The notes under the pieces were generated by a model. The model was not told the DNA's origin, searched no databases, and was given only the letters and a program-made list of their open reading frames with translations. A program made the translations under genes and the position numbers. Shown piece by piece: positions 19,169 to 28,509 of a stretch of DNA of 41,069 nt (position 1 is the stretch's first letter; each line of letters opens with the position of its first letter). The stretch spans positions 1 to 41,069 of the forward strand of contig JAPPLJ010000011.1 in NCBI GenBank assembly GCA_028819475.1, written 5' to 3'. Origin of the DNA: Rhodospirillaceae bacterium. Its GTDB lineage: Bacteria; Pseudomonadota; Alphaproteobacteria; Bin65.

Positions 19169-19699
19169 CCATTCCCTCACCCTGGGTAGCCCCGGATTAA
19201 AGCCGGAGAAGATTCCGCATCGTTCCTCTAGTCCTTTGAAATATTTGAATAAAAATATGGCCAATGCGGCCTAAGCGGCGGTTTTTGCAAGATTGGTCAT
19301 CAAACCGAATGCAATATTTTTCAAAATTGGGACGGTAATCGACAGTGTGTGGCAGCGGATTACCATTTTCGAGCATTGAGACCAAACCGCAATGCCTATA
19401 GGTGGCGACTCGATGGACCGAAATTCTGGCGACAGCCGATTGCGGCCGAGAATGGCTTGGGCTTTCACGGCCAATGATCGCCATTGCACGGCAACGCGGC
19501 AATGCGCTGGAGACGATTTGCCAAGTCTGGTCTCTAGCTTCTAGTCCGTAAGGCGATTACCCTCCGCGCCGCAGTCGATCTTGCGGTTTTGGCACCGCGA
19601 CCTCATGCCTGAATCAGGGTATCCGCCAACTCTCCGTTCCGTATCGCCACTTTGCTCTGCAACTCGGGTCGTGCCGTCGGGCCGGGTGGGAAAGGATCG

Positions 19700-20839
19700 A
19701 TGACCGTCAAGTTCATCCATACGTCGGACTGGCAGATCGGGAAGGTCTTCCGCTTTGTCGACGGTGCGACGATGGGGCTTCTCCAGGAAGCCCGACTGCG
19801 GGCCATCTCGGGGCTGGGTGAACTCGCCGGGATGCACGGGGCGGCCCACGTGCTGGTCGCGGGCGACATCTATGACATGGAGGCGCTGTCACCGCGTTCG
19901 CTCAACCAACCCTTGGAACGGATGCGCGGATTCCCAAGTGTCCGGTGGCATCTGTTGCCGGGCAATCATGATCCGCACCGCCCCAACGGGCTCTGGGATC
20001 AGCTCCTCCGCAAAGGGTTGCCCGAGAACGTCAGCGTTCATATCGCGCCCGAGCCGGCGGTAGTTGAGAACGAGGAGTTCGTCCTCTTGCCGGCACCGCT
20101 ATTTCATCGCCGTACGCTGGACGATCTCACGGCCTACATGGACGACGTTGACTTGCCCGAAGGTCCCATTCGGGTCGGGCTGGCTCACGGCACCGTCAGG
20201 GGATTCGGCTCCGACGACAAGGACGTTCCCAATTTCATCGCTCCCGACCGACCACGTCTTGCCGGTCTCTCCTACCTCGCATTGGGCGACTGGCACGGGC
20301 AGAGGCAGATCAATGACCGATGCTGGTACAGCGGCACACCCGAAATCGACGCCTTTGACGTGGTCGGCGGTGGTCAGGCATTGCTCGTTGAGATCGAGGG
20401 ACCGAATGCGGTCCCCGCCGTGACCAGCATCCCGACGGGACAGTACAGCTGGGTCAGGCATTCGGAGCAGATCGGCAGCCATGCGGACATCGACCACCTC
20501 GCCGAGAAGCTGCGCGGCACCGCCGACGAACTGGATCGGGTGCTTGTCCATCTGGACGTAGAAGGCGCGTTGTCGTTGGGGGATCGTCAATACTTCCAGG
20601 AGAAGATCGTGGACGGGGTATCGGCCGCCCTATGTTTCATGCGTGTGGATGATCGCCGCTTGTTCGCGAAGCCGACGACCGAAGACCTGGATCGAATCGA
20701 TCGTGGCGGTTTCGTGCGCACGGCCGCCGAACAATTGAAGCAATTGGCCGATGAGGGCGAAGGGGATGGCGGCATCGCCGCCGCTGCGCTTGAGCGTCTC
20801 TTTGTCGAACACATGAAGCTGCAGGCGGACGAGAGATGA
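19700..20839 (+). CDS. SbcD/Mre11-like metallophosphoesterase (DNA repair exonuclease family)
   Basis: A 379-residue calcineurin-like phosphoesterase of the SbcD/Mre11 type. Motif I is FIHTSDWQIGK, with Gln at the position usually His in DxH. Motif II is AGDIYDM, motif III LPGNHDPH, motif IV GLAHGT, and motif V LALGDWHGQ (usually GHxH). A capping domain (PEIDAFDVVGGGQALLVEIE) and a C-terminal helical tail for the ATPase partner follow. The start at 19700 is chosen for its AAAGGA ribosome site and the immediate beta strand. Its TGA overlaps the SbcC-like ATG by ATGA. It is expected to act as a dsDNA end nuclease or endonuclease with the next gene. Substituted motifs may alter metal use or activity. 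Confidence 0.85.
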   Translation: MTVKFIHTSDWQIGKVFRFVDGATMGLLQEARLRAISGLGELAGMHGAAHVLVAGDIYDMEALSPRSLNQPLERMRGFPSVRWHLLPGNHDPHRPNGLWDQLLRKGLPENVSVHIAPEPAVVENEEFVLLPAPLFHRRTLDDLTAYMDDVDLPEGPIRVGLAHGTVRGFGSDDKDVPNFIAPDRPRLAGLSYLALGDWHGQRQINDRCWYSGTPEIDAFDVVGGGQALLVEIEGPNAVPAVTSIPTGQYSWVRHSEQIGSHADIDHLAEKLRGTADELDRVLVHLDVEGALSLGDRQYFQEKIVDGVSAALCFMRVDDRRLFAKPTTEDLDRIDRGGFVRTAAEQLKQLADEGEGDGGIAAAALERLFVEHMKLQADER

Positions 20840-23547
20840 AAATCCGATCCCTTGCCGTCAACCAGTTCAAGAAATTCACTTCCCCGACGCGCCTGGATGG
20901 CGTCGAGGACGGGCTCAACGTCGTTGTCGGTCCCAATGAATTGGGCAAGTCCACCTTGCTCGACGCGCTTCGCGCAGTCCTCTTCGAGAAATACAGTTCC
21001 AAGGCCCAGCCGATCATGGCGTTGCAGAACGACCGGAACCAGGCCGCGCCGGTCGTCGAACTGGCAATCGAGCTCGATGACGGCCTCTATCGGGTCACGA
21101 AGCGCTTCATCAAGAAGCCTTATGCCCGTCTGTCCTGTCCCGATGGGAGAAACTTGGAGGGCGATACGGCGGAAGACACGCTTCGCGCGCTTCTCGACTT
21201 TCATGAGCCAGGCAAGACCGGGGCGAAGCCTGAGACGCTTGGAATGTGGAATGTCCTGTGGGTGCAGCAGGGACAGTCATTCGGCGCGCTCGATCTTCCG
21301 GATAGCGCCCGCTCAAGCCTTCACAGCGCTCTGGAATCGGAGGTCGGTGCTGTCCTGGGCGGCCGTCGGGGGCGCGCGTTGCCGAAGGCCATCGAGAAGC
21401 AGCTCGGCGAACTGGTGACTTCGACGACCAACCGGCCGCGCGGCGCATACAAGGAACTGATCGACCGGGTCGAAGCGCTCCGCCGAGAACTGGCCGCCCT
21501 GCAAGCCCGCCGTCAGGAGTTGACACAAATGTTGGTGGATCTCGAAGACGCTCAGGAGACTCTGGAGGGGCTCTCCGCTGGCGACCGGGATCAGGCAGAT
21601 CGGAAGGAGCTTGACAAGGCGCGCCAACGCCATGGCCAACTCGCCGAACTGGAGGCCCGCATAGAGGCCGCCTGTACCGAACGGGAGCTCAGGAAGCGCA
21701 CACTTGAACAGGCCGAGCGGGCGGCAGAAGCCCGGAAGCGACTGAAGGCTGACGTCGAGACTGAGAAAGCGGCTCTCGGAACGGCCGGCTTACGGCTGAC
21801 CGAAGCGCGTGAGCAGGAAATGGCGGCGCGATCCAAGGTCGATGCACTGCGTGGCGGAGTACGCGAGGCGGAGGCAGCCGTCACCAAGGCCGACGAAGCG
21901 GTATCCCGGCTTCGCCGCGTATTGGGGGCGGCAGAGCGTCAGGCCAGACTCCGTGATCTGAAGGGACGATACGAGAAAGCCGAGGCTGCCGAAAATCTTC
22001 AGCGCGAGGCCCAGCAGGCCGCCGCCGCCATATTGGTTACGGGCGACGCCATCGAAGGGATACGCCAGGCCGCGCAAGGACTGGAGACCATTCGAGGCCG
22101 CCTCAATGCAGCGGCAACCCTCGTATCGTTCGACATGACCGAGGATGGAATTTCCGGCATCGATGTAGATGGGGAGCCGCTAACCGGCGATCGCCGGTCG
22201 GTCCAGTCCGTCGAGCCGGTCACCATCACAGTTCCCGACCGCGGCCGCATCACGATCGAGCCCGCGATCAAGGACCGCGACAAGCTTCTTCGCCAACGGC
22301 GCGATGCCGAAACGGCGCTGCGAGAAGCGCTGGAGGATGTCGGCGCCAAGTCCGTGACCGACGCTGAAGGTCAAAACACCAGGCGCCTGAAGCTGCTGCG
22401 GGACGCGGAACTAGCCCGGCAGGGGGCCGAGCTGCACGCTCCCGCGACGGTCGACTACGAGGCCGGGGCACAGGCGCTCGCCGACTACATCGCGGGGCTG
22501 CGTCAGGTTCTGAAAAGGGAGATGAACGATTTGGATTTGCAGGAGCTGCCGGCCAGTCGAGATGCTGAGAGGGCGTTGGTTGCGGCTCAGGGGCAGGCGG
22601 ACGAGACGCGCAGTGCGCTCGGTACAGCGCGTGCCGCATTGAGCGGGCCCGAAGGCACTTTGAGCGAACTGCAGACGGCAATCGCCACTCTTCAGGGCCG
22701 GTACGACGAAAGCGAGGACCGCCTGAAGAGGCTCCAGGTCGAGGTTGCGCAGGAGGAAGTGCGTCGTTCGGACGATGAACTTCAGTCCGGCATCGAAGCA
22801 GCACGCACGAATCTGTCCGAGCAGGAAACCACGGTTGCACGTCTTGAGGAGGAGCGCAGCGACGAGACCTTGCCACAGCTGGAGGCGCGTATCGGTCGTC
22901 TCGAAAGGGCGCTGCAAGGGAGGCGGGACAAACGATCCAATTTGAGGGAACTGATTGCCGGCCATAAGTCGCGCGTCGAGGCCGCCGAAGGCGCAGGTCT
23001 CGACGAGGCCATAGAGCGACAGGCTCGTGAGCTGGAGCTTGCGGAGGAGGAAGAGCGCCGGCAGAACCGCGAGGTTGAGGTCCTCAGCCTCCTGCTATCG
23101 ACGTTGCGCAGTGCTGAACAAGAAGCCAAGGAACAATATTTGTCGCCCGTGCTGAAGCGGGTTCGTCCGTATCTTCAGCTCCTGTTCCCCGGCGCCGAAA
23201 TCCGCATCGACGAAGACCTTCACATAGCGGGGGTTGTGAGGGAAGCCGGATACGAGGAAGCATTCAATCACCTTAGCATGGGCACCCAGGAGCAGATTGC
23301 TGTTCTCGTCCGCCTTGCCTTCGCGGAGATGCTGGTCGAACAAGGCCATCCGGCAACCGTCGTGCTTGACGACGCCCTGGTGTTCTCGGACGACCGGCGG
23401 ATGGGAAGGATCTTCGACATCCTCAACATGGCCGCCCGAAACGTCCAGGTGATCGTATTCACCTGCCGAGAGCAACTCTTCGAGGGTCTCGGCGGTCGGC
23501 AGTTGTCACTTGCCCCGGCAGGTAGCGAAGAGCTTGCCTCAGCATAG
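20836..23547 (+). CDS. SbcC/Rad50/YhaN-like coiled-coil ATPase
   Basis: A 903-residue SMC-like ATPase. Walker A GPNELGKST is at 32-40. A Q-loop-like WVQQGQSF is near 142. Long heptad-rich coiled coils span about 200-400 and 560-770. A middle domain at roughly 400-520 contains NAAATLVSFDMTEDGISGID and reads as beta-rich. The signature motif is LSMGTQEQIAVLVRLAF and the Walker B VVLDDALVFSDD. Only three cysteines are present and none forms CxxC, so the Rad50-type zinc hook is missing, as in YhaN-like relatives. It is coupled to the SbcD-like gene and followed after 15 bp by the OLD nuclease. Expected to gate DNA ends for the phosphoesterase. Confidence 0.85.
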   Translation: MKIRSLAVNQFKKFTSPTRLDGVEDGLNVVVGPNELGKSTLLDALRAVLFEKYSSKAQPIMALQNDRNQAAPVVELAIELDDGLYRVTKRFIKKPYARLSCPDGRNLEGDTAEDTLRALLDFHEPGKTGAKPETLGMWNVLWVQQGQSFGALDLPDSARSSLHSALESEVGAVLGGRRGRALPKAIEKQLGELVTSTTNRPRGAYKELIDRVEALRRELAALQARRQELTQMLVDLEDAQETLEGLSAGDRDQADRKELDKARQRHGQLAELEARIEAACTERELRKRTLEQAERAAEARKRLKADVETEKAALGTAGLRLTEAREQEMAARSKVDALRGGVREAEAAVTKADEAVSRLRRVLGAAERQARLRDLKGRYEKAEAAENLQREAQQAAAAILVTGDAIEGIRQAAQGLETIRGRLNAAATLVSFDMTEDGISGIDVDGEPLTGDRRSVQSVEPVTITVPDRGRITIEPAIKDRDKLLRQRRDAETALREALEDVGAKSVTDAEGQNTRRLKLLRDAELARQGAELHAPATVDYEAGAQALADYIAGLRQVLKREMNDLDLQELPASRDAERALVAAQGQADETRSALGTARAALSGPEGTLSELQTAIATLQGRYDESEDRLKRLQVEVAQEEVRRSDDELQSGIEAARTNLSEQETTVARLEEERSDETLPQLEARIGRLERALQGRRDKRSNLRELIAGHKSRVEAAEGAGLDEAIERQARELELAEEEERRQNREVEVLSLLLSTLRSAEQEAKEQYLSPVLKRVRPYLQLLFPGAEIRIDEDLHIAGVVREAGYEEAFNHLSMGTQEQIAVLVRLAFAEMLVEQGHPATVVLDDALVFSDDRRMGRIFDILNMAARNVQVIVFTCREQLFEGLGGRQLSLAPAGSEELASA

Positions 23548-23562
23548 TGTAGGGATAGGAAA

Positions 23563-25494
23563 ATGAGGATTGAATCCGTCCGCATAGAGAATTTTCGTTC
23601 GTTCGAAGATGCAACTGTTCCGTTCAACAGATACGCTTGTTTGGTCGGTCCCAATGGCGCCGGAAAGTCGACTGTCCTAACGGCCTTAAATGTCTTCTTC
23701 CGCGAAACTGAAAATCTCTCTACCGATCTTAGTCAACCAGACCAAGAGGATTTTCACTGCAAGAACACCTCAGTTCCGATCAGTATTACGGTCACATTTG
23801 GCGACCTGAGTGAGGAGGCACAAGAGGACTTCTCCGACTATGTTCGGCAGGAGCGGCTCGTCGTGACGGCGGTGGCTACCTTCAATGAGGCAACCGGAAA
23901 GGCTCAGGTGAAACAGTACGGGCAGCGTCTTGGTATGAGGACGTTGAGCCCGTTCTTCGAGGCTCTCGACGGAGGTAAGAAGGTCGGTGAACTAAAAGAG
24001 ATCTATAGCAAACTCCGCGAAATGTACTCGGATCTACCAGCACCGGGCACTAAAGACGCAATGGTGGTGGGTCTTCGAGAGTTCGAGGCTGCACGGCCGG
24101 ATGAGTGCGAGCTGATTCCCAGCGAGGATCAGTTCTACGGCTTTTCGAGGGGAGCGAATCGCCTCTCAAAACATCTTCAATGGGTGTATGTGCCGGCCGT
24201 GAAGGACGCGGCCTCGGAACAGGTGGAGGCGCGGAACTCGGCTTTGGGCAAGCTGCTCGCCCGCACAGTTCGTTCAAAGGCCAATTTCGACGAAGAGATC
24301 GAGACGCTGCGCACGCAGATGCAGCAACGATATCAGAGTCTTCTCGACGGCAACCAAACCGTTCTCGACGACATATCTTCCGCGCTTCAAATGCGGATCT
24401 CCGAGTGGGCGCATCCTGACGCGCGTTTGCGCCTTCATTGGAAACAGGATCCTGAGAAGTCCGTGCGTGTCGAGGAGCCGTTGGCGCATATTCTTGCCGC
24501 CGAGGGCGAATTCGAAGGTGAGCTTGCGCGGTTCGGCCATGGGCTCCAGCGATCCTATTTGCTTGCGTTGCTGCAAGAGCTCGCCGGGACCGATGAAGTT
24601 GTCGGGCCTACCCTTGTTCTCGCCTGCGAGGAGCCCGAACTCTATCAGCATCCACCGCAGGCCCGTCACCTTGCCGCGATTCTCAACACTCTCAGTCGGG
24701 GTAATGCACAGGTCATCGTGTCGACCCACGATCCGCGTTTTGTCTCCGGCCAGGGATTTGAAGATGTCCGAATGATCCGTAAGGAAACTGGTCATCGAAG
24801 TTCTGCGGTAGCCCATGTGTCATTTGACGAAATTGCGCAGGCCGTGGCCGCGGCCACGGGTGAGGAACCAGCCAAACCGGAAGGGATGCTGGCGAAGATT
24901 CACCAAGCCTTGCAGCCTTCTCTGAACGAGATGTTCTTTACCCGCAGGCTCATTCTGGTCGAAGGGATTGAAGATGTCGCTTACCTCATGTCGTATCTCA
25001 ATCTCCTCGATAGGACTGACGAATTCCGGCGCTTGGGTTGTCACATCGTAAGCGTAAACGGCAAGAGTGAGCTGCTTCAGCCACTTGTCATCGCAAGGCA
25101 GATGGGCATTCCGACCTATGTAATATTCGATGCTGACGCAGACAAACCCGACAAGAATGGCAGTCAAGCCAAGCACGAGAAGGACAACAGGGCGCTACTG
25201 ACACTGCTTGGCAAACCAGAAGAAAACCCCATGCCTGCTGAATCATGCTCAGCGCCCGGTTTCACGATGTGGCATTCCGACATCGGGTCGGTTGTCGCTG
25301 CCGATATTGGAACGGATACCTGGGCGGAGTTCCGCAAGGAGGCTGACAAGCGCTACGCCCATGCCGGACGCCTGCGCAAGAATTCACTCCACATCGGCGC
25401 TAGCCTCGCGTTTGCTTGGGAATCCGAAAAGTACTCGGCCGGCCTTACCGATGTGTGCTCAGCCATCCTCGAACCGCAAAATTACATGTCCTGA
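23563..25494 (+). CDS. OLD-family ATP-dependent nuclease (ATPase-TOPRIM)
   Basis: A 643-residue OLD protein. The N-terminal ABC-type ATPase has Walker A GPNGAGKST at 29-37, signature-like RFGHGLQRSYLLALL, Walker B LVLACEEPELYQHP and H-loop IVSTHDPRF. The C-terminal TOPRIM domain has LILVEGIEDVAYL near 463-475 and IFDADADK near 521-528, supplying the acidic metal ligands. It begins 15 bp after the SbcC-like stop with an AGGA ribosome site, so the three genes form one operon. OLD nucleases act in phage exclusion (P2 Old, GajA of Gabija, PARIS-like systems). No UvrD-like helicase follows, so it is not a Gabija locus. Confidence 0.9.
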   Translation: MRIESVRIENFRSFEDATVPFNRYACLVGPNGAGKSTVLTALNVFFRETENLSTDLSQPDQEDFHCKNTSVPISITVTFGDLSEEAQEDFSDYVRQERLVVTAVATFNEATGKAQVKQYGQRLGMRTLSPFFEALDGGKKVGELKEIYSKLREMYSDLPAPGTKDAMVVGLREFEAARPDECELIPSEDQFYGFSRGANRLSKHLQWVYVPAVKDAASEQVEARNSALGKLLARTVRSKANFDEEIETLRTQMQQRYQSLLDGNQTVLDDISSALQMRISEWAHPDARLRLHWKQDPEKSVRVEEPLAHILAAEGEFEGELARFGHGLQRSYLLALLQELAGTDEVVGPTLVLACEEPELYQHPPQARHLAAILNTLSRGNAQVIVSTHDPRFVSGQGFEDVRMIRKETGHRSSAVAHVSFDEIAQAVAAATGEEPAKPEGMLAKIHQALQPSLNEMFFTRRLILVEGIEDVAYLMSYLNLLDRTDEFRRLGCHIVSVNGKSELLQPLVIARQMGIPTYVIFDADADKPDKNGSQAKHEKDNRALLTLLGKPEENPMPAESCSAPGFTMWHSDIGSVVAADIGTDTWAEFRKEADKRYAHAGRLRKNSLHIGASLAFAWESEKYSAGLTDVCSAILEPQNYMS

Positions 25495-25820
25495 CACTGA
25501 GCTCTCGACTCTGCTTGGGGCTGGCTGGACCCACAATGGGGATTGGCCTCCAGTGGGAAACGCTCGTGCAGATTTAGAGATGGTGGTCGTCGCCTTGCTG
25601 GAACGTTCAAACCCACAACTGGCCCACCTCCCCCGTGGCGCGGAGGGGGCCCATTCTCTGGCCACCGTGGAGCGGCAAGTTATCCAGGCACGTCAATACA
25701 CGTGATCCTGTCAAGTATCCTCGGTCGACATCACTCGAATAACGGGTTTGATTACGGAACGATATCGCTGCGACAGAACCGATAGAAGCCAGTTTTCTCG
25801 AGAAGTGTGGCGGTCACAAG
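25495..25820. other. intergenic region between convergent genes
   Basis: No gene is supported. The region lies between the OLD stop and the converging SNase-like gene. A modest hairpin (CCTCC at 25627-25631, GGAGG at 25642-25646) could contribute to termination, but no T-run follows. Composition becomes AT-richer after about 25680. Confidence 0.4.
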
Positions 25821-26096
25821 CTAAAGACTATCCGCGATATTTTTGTTACCCAAATAAACATCACACACTAATCGACCGTAGCTAAGGCTCACTAGATTCT
25901 TCAGATCAACCTCTTTATTTAGGAGGAGTTTTTCTAATTTCTGCTTTGCAGCCAAGCCACCGCGTTCCTTCAATTCAGGGGCATCAACATTTGCTAATCG
26001 TACGCGTGATCCAGTCGTTTTTTTCGACTTCCAGTTCCATTTCGGATCAACTTCCACAGTATCTCCGTCAATAACTTTGGTCACGGTGAATGACAT
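25821..26096 (-). CDS. short thermonuclease (SNase-like) protein
   Basis: A 91-residue protein of the staphylococcal nuclease family. VTKVIDGDTVEV, VRLANVDAPELKE and YGRLVCDVYLGNKNIADSL match the core, and the three catalytic positions (Arg and Glu in RLANVDAPE, Arg in YGR) are kept. The start at 26096 follows an excellent AAGGAG; a longer N-terminal frame is not needed. No signal peptide. The protein stops just where family members usually continue with one more helix, so it may be C-terminally trimmed. The gene is clearly AT-richer than average, suggesting transfer. It lies between the OLD operon and the HEPN gene. Confidence 0.75.
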   Translation of the reverse strand: MSFTVTKVIDGDTVEVDPKWNWKSKKTTGSRVRLANVDAPELKERGGLAAKQKLEKLLLNKEVDLKNLVSLSYGRLVCDVYLGNKNIADSL

Positions 26097-26406
26097 GAAG
26101 CTCTCCTTCGGTGTCGTCAGGTTAGGGAATCCGACAGCAAGATGTCGCTGTCGAGCAGGAATCTCCACTATTGACCGGATACTCGTGCCTTCTGGTCCAG
26201 CTCTGCGCCATGTGGTTTCCTAGGCACCACGGTGAGTTCGAACGTTTCCGAGATTGTGCTGTCACTTGGGCGGAGCGGAAAATATTGCATCGCCAAGGGA
26301 GAGTCTAGTCGGGCGCTGCACGCGGGTTGCCGGATTGAACGATTGGGTCAGGAAACTCGGTCTTGGCCGCGGCGCGTCGATCGATCTGCCGCAGTGCGGC
26401 CAGAAT
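26097..26406. other. intergenic region, no gene seen
   Basis: This holds the upstream region of the SNase-like gene on the minus strand and the downstream region of the broken HEPN gene. No family motif was recognised in any frame. Confidence 0.4.
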
Positions 26407-27426
26407 CTATGCACGATCCCTGATACGCATGGACCTTTCGGACTCCAAGTGGTCGACGAACGCGTCGATCACCGCCATCGCCGTGTCCAGCAGTTCGCTG
26501 ATGTTGTGTTTCCGCAGGTCCCGGTCGATGTGAAGTCGATGAATCACTCCGTGCCGCGCGTCGATCATCCTCTGGAGTTCCGTGTCCAGGGTTACGAGCC
26601 GCTGACCGACCTTCCTTCTTCGGCGGAGCATCTTGCGGAATTCCATTCCGAACCATTCGTTAAAGGCTCTCTGGATACCGTCCAAGTTCTGAAAACTGTA
26701 CCACCTGACGACGACATCCTCGATCGATGTCTTCCCTTCTGCGATGGAGAGGGCCTCGGACATGTCGACCCTGCGTGTCTGCCGTTGGAGCCGTTCTCGG
26801 GCTTTCGGGTCGAATTCCAGCAATACCGTGAACGAACGGCTCAAGAAGTGCTCGACGGCAGCTAGGGCAAACGGCACGAGGGCATTGTACAGGACGCGCT
26901 GAGGGTCCATCTGGGAGAGGGGTTCGAGATCGGTCCCGACAAGGCGTTCGAGGTCCGGCGTCGGATCGGGCAAGGCGTACTGGACGGCGCTGACCGACTC
27001 GCGCACGGATTCGTAGGCCCGGTAAATGCCGCGGCTGGGGGCATCGCGCCCGTCTTCTTCAATCTTCGTGTATCTGTTCTTGCCTGCGCTGTCGTTGTAA
27101 AACGCACCGCCGAATCGTTTTCTGGCGGCACGGACGACCCGGTTCTGCTGTTCTCTGTCGGCCGGGCTTGCCGAAGCACGCGTCCGTGTATGCAGCGCCC
27201 AGGCACAAGGCCGGGAACCTTCGTCGAGAGCTTCGGTCGGGGCGAAGATCGTGGCTTCGACGCCATCGTAGGACTGATACTCGACGTCGCTAAACCAACC
27301 AAAGTGCAGCTAGCCTTCCGGCCAGTTCCACAGATGGCTACAGCGTTCAAATCCGAACTCCACCAGAAGGGCCTGCAGTCCGCGCTTGTCAGACGTGTCG
27401 GGATGCAACGTGACTTCTATGCTCAT
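26407..27426 (-). pseudogene. HEPN-like protein gene interrupted by an in-frame TAG
   Basis: Translating from the ATG at 27426 gives MSIEVTLHPDTSDK and continues to NWPEG at codon 38. A TAG follows at 27312-27310, and the same frame then runs on as LHFGWFSDVEYQSYDG to a TAG at 26407. Both sides read as one protein of about 339 residues. The C-terminal half is helical and has RHGVIH (residues 291-296 of the joined product), the R-x4-H motif of HEPN RNases and minimal nucleotidyltransferase partners. A shorter product of up to 199 residues could start at a GTG at 27006. A nonsense mutation or sequencing error explains the stop best. The intact protein may have been part of the local defence cluster; function unknown. 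Confidence 0.7.
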
Positions 27427-28165
27427 GGGCTCGGATCATGGAGTTCTCGCGCGAAGCTACGGAATGAGAAACCGCGACGCGGATGGAACATACATCGCAT
27501 CCGGCTTGGGAGAGAAGCGAGTCCGGGCATTGCCGACATCTTTATGAACCGTGCCGCAGTCAACGCCTCGGACGCACCTGATTCCGAATCCGGCGGCGGC
27601 CTGCCAAGACGCCCGGATCGGCTCCCACCTTGTGTTCCGGCCGCAAAGCCGGGGCGGTCGCCGTCCGCGGTCTCGCGGCTGATCGCAACGGCCTGACGGA
27701 AAACCCGATCCTTCCAGCGTCTCGATGGGTTGTCGATTTCTTGGGTTCCGCGCGCGCCTGAGAGACGAACGCGGCCCGGGTCATCAAATCGGACGCGGGA
27801 TATTTCAATACAGGGGCGCCGGCGGGCGACACAGGGCGCCGGTCCGGGGCAGCGGTCCGGCGGGATCGTTCAGCATGACGGCGCCGGGATCCCCGTCACG
27901 GACGATCGCGGCCTCTCGCATACCATAACATTTTTGCTATCGATTCCTGCAAATTAATGCGTTTCACGCGGGCTCCGCGTTTCTCTACCAACGTCCGGTC
28001 AGGCTGCCGCGGTCGGAGGCTCGACCGGGACAGCCGGTGCTTGCGCGGTCGGGAGCGGATCGATGGATGCGGCCCTTGCCGTCGGGTATCGGCGTCGAGG
28101 GCGCCGTGCCCGAAGACGGCTCCTGTCGGATGACGCAGCCGGGCGCCGCTCCGGCGGCCTCGCGC

Positions 28166-28203
28166 GGATTGCGCCCGATAGCTCTCATTATCGCGCGCAA
28201 TCC
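28166..28203. repeat. REP-like palindrome, copy 1
   Basis: The ends GGATTGCGC and GCGCAATCC are reverse complements, with inner GATA/TATC pairing, forming a hairpin of 38 bases. Its reverse complement closely matches the second copy at 28510-28547, differing at only a few positions. Confidence 0.65.
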
Positions 28204-28440
28204 TGTCAAGCCCCATTGATTTGCCTGGCTGTTGTCCGGGCCCGTCCGCCGCCGGCAAGTCCATGTAACCGCTCGCTTTCTCTGTAGACCGTAATACCCG
28301 CGCCGGTCCCGCCGCCGGCGCCAGCTGCCCGGTGTTGACGCCGGGTTCCCGCCATATCGCCCCTCCGGCCCTGCCGCCCGACCCGCGCCCGGCGCCCCGT
28401 ACGGTGCCTCTCGACCGCCGAGCCAGCGCCCCACAGCCCC

Positions 28441-28470
28441 GCGTTTCCGGCGGTTTCCGGCGGTTTCCGG
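28441..28470. repeat. short tandem repeat, 10-bp unit
   Basis: Three consecutive near-identical units of GTTTCCGGCG occur in the non-coding region before the adhesin gene. Copy number could vary by slippage; no function is evident. Confidence 0.5.
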
Positions 28471-28509
28471 GCGCCGCGCCGCTGCCCCGCCATCCCTGCA
28501 CGACCCGCC

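Noticed and set aside
19700..25494. Gabija system
   Set aside because: An OLD nuclease is present but no UvrD-like GajB follows; the partners are SbcCD-like instead.
27310..27312. TAG as a recoded sense codon in the HEPN-like gene
   Set aside because: TAG is the ordinary stop of neighbours such as lpdA, and no other gene here has internal TAG codons; mutation or read error is simpler.
27560..27832. Minus-strand 90-codon open frame
   Set aside because: No motif, weak start, lies in the long non-coding stretch; cannot be supported as a gene.
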